Shown in pieces: positions 27,279 to 35,586 of a stretch of 64,000 bases of DNA. Each line of letters opens with the position of its first letter. Within the stretch, counting starts at the first letter, position 1. Position numbers and translations under genes: made by a program. The notes under the pieces were generated by a model. That model had not been told where the DNA came from, did no database searches, and saw only the letters and a list, made by a program, of their open reading frames with translations. Source of the DNA: Burkholderia plantarii (GTDB lineage Bacteria; Pseudomonadota; Gammaproteobacteria; Burkholderiales; Burkholderiaceae); the NCBI RefSeq assembly GCF_001411805.1, contig NZ_CP007212.1, positions 2,666,001 through 2,730,000 on the forward strand, read 5' to 3'.

Positions 27279-27761
27279 GACCGCTCCAAACGATGCTGCG
27301 AGAGCATGCCGGAGCGACTTCAAGCTTCGCGCGGCGGGCGCGACATCACACTTCAGGCTTCGCCGCCGCATCGGGCAGCGCCCCCGTGACGGTGCCATTC
27401 GACAAGCCGCCCCGCGCTCGCGTTCGACCAGAGCGCGGGGCGTGCCGTCGTCCTTCATCGGCACGGCGATGCCGCCGGCGTCACGCACGGATGGGTTCGA
27501 GCACGCGGTGCAGAACGCACGCAATCTCACGCCGGTCCTGGAGCGCGACATCGGGTGCGACATCGGGCACGATATCGGAGGCGGTCAACGCCGCGCGCCA
27601 TGATGCGAGACGGCGGGGCCGCGACCCCGTCGCCGGGGCGCGAGAAAGCGGCGTGGCATCGTCCTCGTGAAGCGAGGCCGGCCGGGTTCGAATCCCCAAG
27701 CCGAAGCATCGGGGAACCCGACACGCGACGGAGGGCGGCGGCGCTTCGCCGGCCCCCCAGT
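27279..27761. other. Intergenic region with a 12-bp triple repeat
   Basis: About 480 bp without a convincing gene. It includes three tandem 12-bp units at 27547-27582 (GACATCGGGTGC, GACATCGGGCAC, GATATCGGAGGC). A GGTTCGAATCC word near 27690 resembles a tRNA T-loop, but no cloverleaf surrounds it. Confidence 0.5.
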
Positions 27762-28580
27762 TCACTGCGTGGCCGTCATGCGCCGCGCAAGCCCCGTGAT
27801 CGCGGCGCAAAGCAGGCCGCCCTGTATCGGCTTCTCCAGAAACGCCGAGGCGCGCACGTCACCGGCCCGCGCGCGCGACTGCGATCCCGCCTGCCCGGTG
27901 ACGAAGATCGCCGGCACCTGCGCGCATTGCTCGCTGGTGCGCATCACACGGCAGAATTCGAATCCGTCGAGCGCGCCGCCCAGCACGACGTCGAGCACGA
28001 CGATGTCGGGCGGCGCCTGCTTGAGCAGCGCGAATGCGGCCTCGGCCTCGCCGAACACCGACACCTGCGATCCGGCGCGCTTGAGCATCGCCGAAATCAC
28101 CTTGCGCGACACCTCGTCGTCGTCGAGCACGAGCACGTTGACGCCCTCGAGCTCCAGCGGCGAACCGCGCCGTTCGTAGCGGATCCCGGCCGAACGGCTC
28201 GCCCCCGAGATCGCGACGGTTCGATCGTCCGCCTCATGCAGTTTGCCGAGATCGTCGAGCTTCACGGCCGGCACGCCCCTGCCGGTGGCGACGACGGGCT
28301 TCAAGGCGTCAGGCACGCCCATGTAGACGTCCAGCGCGGAGTCGGCGCACAGCCCGAGGCCATGCCGCCTGAGCAGCGCCGCGAACTCCTTGATGAAGTC
28401 CACCGGCCGCCGGCCGGCGAACGTCAGCTTGAACAGCGTGCCGCCGCGAGCGGCGATCACCAGATCCACCCACGCCCCGAGACCCGCCGCGCGGCAGGCC
28501 CGATCGACGAGTTCGACGGTTTCCATCGACACGTCCGGCAATGCAGCGGCCACTGCTTGATTCGACTTTTCCCTGACCAT
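27762..28580 (-). CDS. Response regulator: novel N-terminal domain plus C-terminal receiver
   Basis: A 272-aa protein, last gene of the four-gene signalling operon (22 bp after the receiver-EAL gene). The C-terminal CheY-like receiver starts near residue 147 (NVLVLDDDEVSRKV), with phosphoacceptor D197 in VVLDVVLGG and the conserved Lys K250 in FLEKPIQ. The N-terminal ~140 residues match no domain I recognise (ETVELVDRACRAAGLGAWVD, then LFKLTFAGRRPVDFIKEFAA). Receivers are more often N-terminal, so this order is uncommon. It probably receives phosphate from one of the two hybrid kinases; the output is unknown. Confidence 0.85.
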   Translation of the reverse strand: MVREKSNQAVAAALPDVSMETVELVDRACRAAGLGAWVDLVIAARGGTLFKLTFAGRRPVDFIKEFAALLRRHGLGLCADSALDVYMGVPDALKPVVATGRGVPAVKLDDLGKLHEADDRTVAISGASRSAGIRYERRGSPLELEGVNVLVLDDDEVSRKVISAMLKRAGSQVSVFGEAEAAFALLKQAPPDIVVLDVVLGGALDGFEFCRVMRTSEQCAQVPAIFVTGQAGSQSRARAGDVRASAFLEKPIQGGLLCAAITGLARRMTATQ

Positions 28581-28602
28581 CCTCCGCTCCCTCGTCGCTG
28601 TA

Positions 28603-29835
28603 TCAATGCTTCCGTTCGCACGGCGCGGCGTCCACCGGACATGCCGCGCGCGGCTCCATCGAATCGAGCCAGGCCGTCAGTTGCGCCTCGCTCATCGCCT
28701 TCGACCACAACCAGCCTTGTCCCACGGCGCAGCCGTAACGCGCGAGGCGATCCCGGATCTCGACCGAGTCGATGCCCTCGGCCACGCAGCGCAAGCCCAT
28801 TTCGTGGCTCATCGCGATCACCGCACGCAGGATGCGGTCGGCATCCGGATCGCGCAGCGCATTCGAGACGAACAGGCGGTCGAGCTTGATTTCATTGAAG
28901 GGAATCCGCAGCAGGGACACCAGCGAGGAATAGCCGGTGCCGAAGTCGTCGATCGAGAGTTGCACGCCGTCGATCCGCAACCGCGCGAGCCGTTCCGCGG
29001 TTTCCAGGGAATCGCTGACCAGCCGGTTTTCCGTGATCTTGAGCACCAGCGACGAGGGCGGCAGGCCGTGCCGCTTCAGCTGGTGCGTGACGGCGGCCGC
29101 GAGTGCCGGACCGATCACGGACGGCGGCACGTTTACCGCCACCGTCAGATCGGGATGGCGCCGGCTCCAGCGGGCACAGGCGGCAAGCGACTCCGTCAGC
29201 ATCAACTCGGTCAGCGCGAACGTCTCGCCCCCCGCTTCCGCGACCGGGACGAACACGTCCGGCGCGATGGTGCCGAGCAGCGGCGAATGCCAGCGGGCCA
29301 GCGCCTCGACACCGACCGGCGCGCCGGTCGCGAGGGCGATCTTCGGCTGGAACTGCGGCTTGATATGCCCCGCCGCGATCGCCAGCCGGATGTCGTCGGC
29401 CGTGACGCGCGGCAGGTCCTCCGCGGGCCGCCGCGGCGCGCCGTCAGGCGACATCCGCAGCAGCGCCGCAAGCTCGTCGTCCCGGATCGGCTTGCCGAGC
29501 GCGCCGGCCACCCGCACGCCGCAGGCCTGCGCCAGCTTCACGGTGGCGGCGCGCGTGCGCTGATCGCATCCGCTCATGAGAACCAGCGAGCAGGAGCGGG
29601 AGCCTTCGCCGAGACTGTCCAGCAGGTCCAGGCCCGCCTCGCCGTCGAGCCTCAGGTCGAGCAGCACGGTGGTGACGCGTTGGTCGGCGAGACAGGCACG
29701 CGCCTCGCGCAGGCTCGCGGCCGTCAGGCACGGCCGCCCGAGCCTGGCCAGCATCGCTTGCAGCACCCTGCGCTGCACGACGTCGTCCTCGACGATCAGG
29801 ACGAGGCCGATCCCGGCTGCGGTACGCTCAACCAT
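28603..29835 (-). CDS. Receiver-EAL protein, predicted c-di-GMP phosphodiesterase
   Basis: A 410-aa two-domain output protein. The receiver (about residues 8-130) has LVLIVEDDVVQRR, phosphoacceptor in TVLLDLRLDG and KPIRDDE. The EAL domain (about 150-400) keeps GVEALARWHSPLLG with the EAL triad, NVPPSV, ITEN (metal-binding Glu), DDFGTGYSSL, KLDR and AEGIDS, so it should hydrolyse c-di-GMP. No GGDEF domain is present. The start at 29835 (MVERTAAG) overlaps the end of the permease-kinase by 8 bp; 29853 is an alternative. It is the likely effector of the upstream kinases. Confidence 0.92.
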   Translation of the reverse strand: MVERTAAGIGLVLIVEDDVVQRRVLQAMLARLGRPCLTAASLREARACLADQRVTTVLLDLRLDGEAGLDLLDSLGEGSRSCSLVLMSGCDQRTRAATVKLAQACGVRVAGALGKPIRDDELAALLRMSPDGAPRRPAEDLPRVTADDIRLAIAAGHIKPQFQPKIALATGAPVGVEALARWHSPLLGTIAPDVFVPVAEAGGETFALTELMLTESLAACARWSRRHPDLTVAVNVPPSVIGPALAAAVTHQLKRHGLPPSSLVLKITENRLVSDSLETAERLARLRIDGVQLSIDDFGTGYSSLVSLLRIPFNEIKLDRLFVSNALRDPDADRILRAVIAMSHEMGLRCVAEGIDSVEIRDRLARYGCAVGQGWLWSKAMSEAQLTAWLDSMEPRAACPVDAAPCERKH

Positions 29836-32800
29836 CGATGTTGCCCTCGACAAGCAGTGCCGACAGATGCCGCCGAACCAGCGCGTACACGGCCACGATC
29901 CGTGCCGCGAGCCGTGGCGCGTCCGTCATGCCGGCCTCGGCACGGCGCTCGGCATCCGCCATCAACGCGGCGAATCCCAGCGCGCCCACATAGGCGCTGC
30001 TCGACTTGAGCGTGTGCGCGAGTTTCGCGACCTCCCGGAACGCGTGGCGCTCGAGCGCGTCGGCCAGGGCCGCGACCTGCGGCCCGGCATTGGCGAGATA
30101 CGTCGATACGATGTCGCGGGCGAGATCGGGCTGGTCGTCGTCGGCCAGTTCGTGCAGGGCCGCGATGCAGCGCGCGTCGATCGCCGCCTGCGCGGCATGA
30201 TCGCGCCGCGCCGCGTCGGCCCCGTCCGGCTCCTCGCCGGGCGCCGCCGACGCGGCGGGCACGGCAGGCGGGCGGCTCGCCGGCATCGCGGCGGGGCGCG
30301 CCAACCGGGGCAGATGCGCCTCGATCGACGCGGCGAACTCGGCGAACGTGAACGGCTTCGCGATGATGCCGTCGATGCCGACCGAGCGGCACTGAACGAG
30401 ATTGGCCGAGGTCAGATCGGCCGTGATCGCGACGATCGGCACCGGCGGCGTGCCGCGCGAGCGCTCCGTCGTGCGGATCGACGCCGCCGCGGCCAACCCG
30501 TCCATGCGGGGCATGTGACAGTCCATCAGCACCAGGTCGAAACGCCCCTGTTCATGCAGCCTGACGGCCGCTTCGCCATCGCTCGCCACCTGTGCGGCGA
30601 GCCCCAGCCGGCCCAGCATCGCGAGCGCCACGGCGCGGTTGGTCGGGTTGTCTTCCGCCAGCAGGATCGCCGGCATCGCGGCGGAGCCGGCCGCCGGCCC
30701 GGGCCGCGACGCGTCCGCGCCGCGCGGCATCGGCACGGCCGCCGCGTCGTGGTCCGCGCCGACCACGGCAAGCGGCAGCGTGACGGTGAACAGCGAGCCG
30801 CGGGCGGGCGCGCTGTCGAGCGCGAGATCGCCACCGAGCCGCCTGACCAGTTCGCGCGCGAGGAACAGGCCGACGCCGGCTCCGTCGCTGTCGCGCGTTC
30901 GCGTTTCGTCGGCTTGCGCGAACGACGCGAACACGCTCTCCTGATTCTGCGCGGCGATGCCTCGGCCCGTATCGCGCACGCTCACGATGAGCGAGGCCGC
31001 GGCAGCGCCCCGCGATTCGAGCGTCGCGCGCAATTCGACGGCGCCGCGCGAGGTGAACTTCACCGCGTTCGACAGCAGGTTGGCAACGATTTGTGCCAGC
31101 CGGTCCGCGTCCGTCCACACCAGGCGATCCTCGCCGGCGCATTGAACGACGAACTCGAGGCCCTTGTCCCGCGCGTCGCGCCGGAACGGATCGCTCGCGC
31201 ACCGGATCAGTTCGAGCGGCGCGACCGGCCGGCGGTGGAGGGTCAAGGCATCGGCCTCGATCTGCGCGATGTCCAGAATCTGTTCGATCACGGTCCGCAG
31301 CGCGACGCCCGACTCGCGAATGCCCTGCAGCAGTTCACGCTCGGCGCCGTCGCGCGGGACGTCGAGCAACAGGTCGGCCGGCCCCAGCACGCCGTTGAGC
31401 GGGGTCCGCAATTCATGGCTCATGCGCGCCATGAACTGGTTCTTGGCGGCATTGGCGACTTCGGCGCTGTCCTTCGCGGCCATCAGCTCGCCGGCGAGTT
31501 GCAGTTGCTCGGCAACGCGCTGCCGCAACGAGCGATTCGCGACCGTCAGGCGCTCGCGCGCGTTGCGCAGCCCTTCACGCGCGTCGCCGAGACCGAGCGC
31601 CGCCGAAGCCACCTCTTTCTGCAGGGCCTCGAAGCTCACGGCCATCTCGCCGAGCTCGTTGCGGGCACGAACCTGCACCCGGCGAATGTCGATCTGCGCG
31701 TGCGCCGCGTCGAGGTCGCCGCGTCCCAGGGCCCCCATCGCCTTCGAAAAATCCCGCAACGTCCCGGCCGCGAGTTGCCGCGCCGCCGCGCCGATCTCCT
31801 CCGCGGCGTGCGCGATCATCCCGGGCAGCACGAGCCCGACCGTGATCGTCAGCAGCGCCACCAGCACGAAGATGTCCTCGAGCGCGGTGCGAAGCTCGAT
31901 TTGGCCGGCCGGCAGGCGTGAGACAGCAAGAATGTAGCCCGCGCCGTCCAGCGCCAGGACGATCAGCATGGCGCCCGTCAGCTGGAAATGCAGGGTATGC
32001 GCCAGTCCGGGCAGGCCGGCGCGGCGCCGGTCCTCCCAGCGCCGCCACGCATGCACCGCGGCACCGGAATACGCCATGGCCAGGCCGAACACCACGGTCG
32101 GCAAGCCGAACTGCTCGAATCCCAGCACGGTGGCCAGCAGCCAGACCACCGCCGCCGCCAGGCCGAGACCGATCGTATGGCGCGGCGCCCGGTACGGCCG
32201 CGGCGCGTCGGGTGCGCTTCTTCGCAACAGCCACACCGCGATGCTCGGCGCGGCGATGCCGATCAGGTAGGTGAAGTTCGCGGCGGCGACAAGCCAGATC
32301 GGATCGCCGATCAGCAGGAACGCGATCGAGAAACCGGCCGTCGCGAGCGTGGCGTGGACCGGGACGTCACGCCGGCTGCGCACGGCGAGCCAGCGCGGCG
32401 CGAAGCCGTCGTCCGCGATCTGCGAGAGGGTACGCGCCGCGCCGGCAAGCGGCTGGATCGTGCCATGGAACATGTTGAACATCATGAACCAGAGCGCCGC
32501 CGGTTTCGCGAACGCGCCGAACACCGGCGCGAAGGTCGGCCCCAGCACCTGCCCGAGATCGCCGCCGAGCGGCTGCGCGCCGAGCGTGCCGAGCCAGACG
32601 AGCGGCAATCCAATGAAATAGATCGAGGCGAGCGCGGCGCTCGCCTTCATCGCGCGCGGCACGTTCGTGGCGGGCTGCTTCGTTTCGCCGACATGGCAGG
32701 CCGCCGCCTCGAACGCCGGCGCCGCGAAGCCGATCAGGTACAGGCCCGCCATCAGCGACGTGAGGCCGCCGAACCAGCCGGCAAACGGCGTCGTCAGATG

Positions 32801-33400
32801 GAAGTCGGTGGCGCGCTGCCAGTCGGCCGCGCCGCTCAGCACGGGCGCCAGCCCCGAGACCAGCGCGAGCGCCGCCGAGCAGGTGGCGATCGGTATCGCC
32901 AGCCGCGTCACCCATGCGATGCCGAGCAGGTTGACCGCCGTGAACAGGCCAACGAGTCCGCACGCCAGCGCCTCGATCGGCACGCCGGGGAGATACCACT
33001 CGTGAATCGCCGTGGCGGACAGGATCGCCGTGAGCCCGCAGGTGGGCACCCATCCCCACCAGTAGCAAGTGGCGACGAGCGGCGACAGGATCCGGCCATA
33101 CGGCCTGAACGCCTCGGTGCATGCGGCCGCGATGCCGCCGACGCGCGTCGGCGACATCATCACCAGTTCGATCCAGCCCGGCAGCGCGGCGTAACCGAGC
33201 AGCAGGCCGAGGATCAGGAGCGGCACGGCCGCGCTGCCCTGCCCCGGGATCTCGCCCTGGCCGGCGAACAGCGCGGCGATCAGGAACAGGCTCTGGTTGC
33301 TGCCGCCCATGGCCAGCGCCGTCGTGCCGAGCCACCCGATACGGCGCCGGTAGGGCCGCGCGACCACCGGTTTGACGGCCACGCTCGTCGATGTCGTCAT
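29828..33400 (-). CDS. APC-family permease fused to hybrid histidine kinase (HK-REC-Hpt)
   Basis: An 1190-aa fusion. Residues 1-455 form an amino acid/polyamine/organocation-type transporter (about 12 helices; MGGSNQSLFLIAALFAGQGE, GFAAPAFEAAACHVGETKQP, NMFHGTIQPLAGAARTLSQI). Two more helices lie at about 472-494 and 508-530, then a HAMP-like linker (NELGEMAVSFEAL, ~580) and coiled coil. The kinase has an H-box (SHELRTPLNG, H662), N-box (NLLSNAVKF), G1 (DTGRGI) and G2 (GAGVGLFLARE). A receiver follows (LLAEDNPTNR, D960 in LMDCHMPRMDG, K1015), then Hpt (AHTLKSSSAYVG, H1129). The start is fixed by the ATGA overlap with the upstream kinase gene. It resembles CbrA in principle, but CbrA carries a sodium/solute symporter. 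Confidence 0.93.
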   Translation of the reverse strand: MTTSTSVAVKPVVARPYRRRIGWLGTTALAMGGSNQSLFLIAALFAGQGEIPGQGSAAVPLLILGLLLGYAALPGWIELVMMSPTRVGGIAAACTEAFRPYGRILSPLVATCYWWGWVPTCGLTAILSATAIHEWYLPGVPIEALACGLVGLFTAVNLLGIAWVTRLAIPIATCSAALALVSGLAPVLSGAADWQRATDFHLTTPFAGWFGGLTSLMAGLYLIGFAAPAFEAAACHVGETKQPATNVPRAMKASAALASIYFIGLPLVWLGTLGAQPLGGDLGQVLGPTFAPVFGAFAKPAALWFMMFNMFHGTIQPLAGAARTLSQIADDGFAPRWLAVRSRRDVPVHATLATAGFSIAFLLIGDPIWLVAAANFTYLIGIAAPSIAVWLLRRSAPDAPRPYRAPRHTIGLGLAAAVVWLLATVLGFEQFGLPTVVFGLAMAYSGAAVHAWRRWEDRRRAGLPGLAHTLHFQLTGAMLIVLALDGAGYILAVSRLPAGQIELRTALEDIFVLVALLTITVGLVLPGMIAHAAEEIGAAARQLAAGTLRDFSKAMGALGRGDLDAAHAQIDIRRVQVRARNELGEMAVSFEALQKEVASAALGLGDAREGLRNARERLTVANRSLRQRVAEQLQLAGELMAAKDSAEVANAAKNQFMARMSHELRTPLNGVLGPADLLLDVPRDGAERELLQGIRESGVALRTVIEQILDIAQIEADALTLHRRPVAPLELIRCASDPFRRDARDKGLEFVVQCAGEDRLVWTDADRLAQIVANLLSNAVKFTSRGAVELRATLESRGAAAASLIVSVRDTGRGIAAQNQESVFASFAQADETRTRDSDGAGVGLFLARELVRRLGGDLALDSAPARGSLFTVTLPLAVVGADHDAAAVPMPRGADASRPGPAAGSAAMPAILLAEDNPTNRAVALAMLGRLGLAAQVASDGEAAVRLHEQGRFDLVLMDCHMPRMDGLAAAASIRTTERSRGTPPVPIVAITADLTSANLVQCRSVGIDGIIAKPFTFAEFAASIEAHLPRLARPAAMPASRPPAVPAASAAPGEEPDGADAARRDHAAQAAIDARCIAALHELADDDQPDLARDIVSTYLANAGPQVAALADALERHAFREVAKLAHTLKSSSAYVGALGFAALMADAERRAEAGMTDAPRLAARIVAVYALVRRHLSALLVEGNIDG

Positions 33401-35289
33401 GCGATTGGCTCCGAATCCATGCATGACATCGCGTAGTCACGCCGCGACAGGATCTCCGTGATCGCCTCGTCCAGTTCCGATGTGCTGGCGGGCTTGACGA
33501 GATAGCCGTCGAACAGGCGCTCGACGAGCGCATCGTCGGGCTTCGACTGCCCCGTCAGCGCGATCAGCGGCACCGTCGCGCCGAATTCAGACTGCATGCG
33601 AAGCTCGCGCGCCAGCGACACGCCATCGAGATCCGGCATCTGCAGGTCCACGATCGCCACGTCGAACGGCCGTTCGCGCAGCGCGGCCAGCGCCGCGCGA
33701 CCGCTCGCGCACGCTTCCACACGGTAGCCAAGGCGGCCGAGCATCGCGCTCACGATCTTCCTGCCGACCGTGTCGTCGTCCGCCACGAGCACCAGATAGT
33801 CGCCGCGCCGCAACGCGGCCTTCGCCACGGGCGACGGCCCGTCGGCGGCCTCGAGGCCGGGAGCAATCGCGCACGGCACGGTGAAGCGGATCCGCGTGCC
33901 GACCCCCGGCTCGCTTTCGACATCGATGGTACCGCCCATGCCGTGAATCAGCCGCCGGCAGATGGCCAGACCGAGCCCGGTGCCGCCGTAGCCGGACCGG
34001 ATCGCCGGGCCGGCCTGGACGAATTCGGAAAACAGCGCACGCGTCGCGTCCGGTCCCATGCCGATACCGGTGTCGCGAATGACTATCGCGATGTCGGAGC
34101 CGCCATCGCGCCCCGGCTGCACGGCCGCCGTCACCTCGATCTCGCCCCGCTCGGTGAATTTCAGGGCGTTCGACAGCAGATTCAGCATGATCTGCGAGAG
34201 GCGCGTCCGATCGCCGAGCACCGCCGGCGGCACGGCGGGATCGATGCGCAGCACCAGCGCGACGCCCTTGGCCGCGGTTTGCGGCCTGGCGACCTCGTGT
34301 ACGCAACGCAACTCCCGGCGCAAGTCGAACGGCTCGCGGCGGAACGTGAAGCCGGTGGACTCGAGCTTCGCCAGATCGAGCACCTCGTTGAGCAGGCGCG
34401 TCAGATGTTCGGTCGATTCCAGCAGCGCCGCCGCATCGAGCGCATCGGGCAGCGCGCCGCCGCCGTGGCACATCAGCGAAGCGATGCCCGCGACGGCGGC
34501 AAGCGGCGTGCGCACTTCGTGCGTGACCATCGCGAGAAAATCGGCACGCTGCTTCTGCGCGAGCAGCGCGGCCGCTTCCGCCTCCCGCTTCGCGGCCAAC
34601 TCGGCCTCGAGACGGCGACTGCGCAGGCGCAGATGCAGTTCATCGACCACGAAGGCGGCGAAATCCTTCAAGGCCTCCCGCGCCGCGTCGTCGAACACGC
34701 GCGGCCGCGTGTCCGCGACACACAGGATGCCGATTTTCCGGCCATGCTCCACGGCGAGCGCCATGCCCGCGTAAAAACGGACTCCGGGCGCGCCGCGAAC
34801 CGACGGATGCGCGGCGAAACGCGCCGACCGACAGGCATCCTCGACGACATAAACGCCATCGGCTTCGAGCGCGGCCTGGGAAAAAGACGATTCGCGCGGC
34901 GCGGATTGAATGTCCAGTCCGATCTTGGCCTTGAACCACTGCGCATCGCGGCCGACGAACGAGATCAGGCAGATCGGAACCGAGAAAAACTGGCTGACGC
35001 GCCGCACGATCCTGTCATAGGTTTCCTCGGGTAATGTATTAAGTATTTGAAGGGCTTCCAGTGCCACCAGGCGCTTCGACTCCATCGCCGCCGCACCATC
35101 CCCGATCGTATCGACACCGCCGACTTCCTCGTCGCGGGTGCCATCCTCCCGATCCACGATCACGAACGCTTCTCCTCGCATCACGCGCGCCGTCCGACGA
35201 TTGGCACCGGGTCCGCGCAATGTCGAACCCGGCGAATACCAACGACTGACGGCCGCTCCCCGATTGATTGGCATTGCAGACGTTTCCAT
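33397..35289 (-). CDS. Cytoplasmic GAF-hybrid histidine kinase with receiver
   Basis: Up to 630 aa; first gene of the signalling operon. A GAF domain (about 75-225, RLVALEALQILNTLPEETYD and SVPICLISFVGRDAQWFKAK) is followed by a coiled coil, the kinase (H257 in AMVTHEVRTPLAAV; NLLSNALKF; DTGIGMG; GGTGLGLAICRRL) and a C-terminal receiver (VADDDTVGRK, D548 in IVDLQMPDLDG, Lys in LVKPAS). No membrane helix is present, so it senses a cytosolic signal. The start is uncertain: ATGs at 35289, 35181 and 35085 are all in frame, and none has a strong ribosome site; numbering here uses 35289. Its stop overlaps the next start (ATGA). Confidence 0.92.
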   Translation of the reverse strand: METSAMPINRGAAVSRWYSPGSTLRGPGANRRTARVMRGEAFVIVDREDGTRDEEVGGVDTIGDGAAAMESKRLVALEALQILNTLPEETYDRIVRRVSQFFSVPICLISFVGRDAQWFKAKIGLDIQSAPRESSFSQAALEADGVYVVEDACRSARFAAHPSVRGAPGVRFYAGMALAVEHGRKIGILCVADTRPRVFDDAAREALKDFAAFVVDELHLRLRSRRLEAELAAKREAEAAALLAQKQRADFLAMVTHEVRTPLAAVAGIASLMCHGGGALPDALDAAALLESTEHLTRLLNEVLDLAKLESTGFTFRREPFDLRRELRCVHEVARPQTAAKGVALVLRIDPAVPPAVLGDRTRLSQIMLNLLSNALKFTERGEIEVTAAVQPGRDGGSDIAIVIRDTGIGMGPDATRALFSEFVQAGPAIRSGYGGTGLGLAICRRLIHGMGGTIDVESEPGVGTRIRFTVPCAIAPGLEAADGPSPVAKAALRRGDYLVLVADDDTVGRKIVSAMLGRLGYRVEACASGRAALAALRERPFDVAIVDLQMPDLDGVSLARELRMQSEFGATVPLIALTGQSKPDDALVERLFDGYLVKPASTSELDEAITEILSRRDYAMSCMDSEPIA

Positions 35290-35493
35290 GCCAATCCGTT
35301 TTTTCGAATCAACCGGCGCATGGCAGCGCCTGGAAGCCGCGCATCTTGGTACCGGCCTCGAAAACCCGTTCAGATTAAACAGCGAGAGCGAATGCCTCCA
35401 CTGGGGTTTTCATCCGAATCACGGTTGCGAAACAATGTTTTACGAATGCCGCTGCCGCACCGGGATCCCGATACCGCGAGCACCGTCTGCGGC

Positions 35494-35507
35494 TTGATCA
35501 AAGTCAA
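35494..35507. promoter_or_regulatory. FNR/ANR-like box upstream of the signalling operon
   Basis: TTGAT-CAAA-GTCAA fits the TTGAY-N4-RTCAA pattern bound by FNR/ANR-type regulators. It lies 205-326 bp upstream of the candidate starts of the GAF kinase gene, between it and the broken chemoreceptor. A TATCGG hexamer lies roughly where a minus-strand -10 would be for a -41.5 site. Confidence 0.4.
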
Positions 35508-35586
35508 AATCAATGGAGGGAGAAACAATACCGATGCGTATCAATCACATTCGGTGCGTCGCGCGATCCACTCGCCGCGCCATCGC

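Noticed and set aside
27680..27710. GGTTCGAATCC word resembling a tRNA T-loop
   Set aside because: The flanks form only three T-stem pairs and no acceptor, D or anticodon stem is present; not a tRNA or an obvious remnant.
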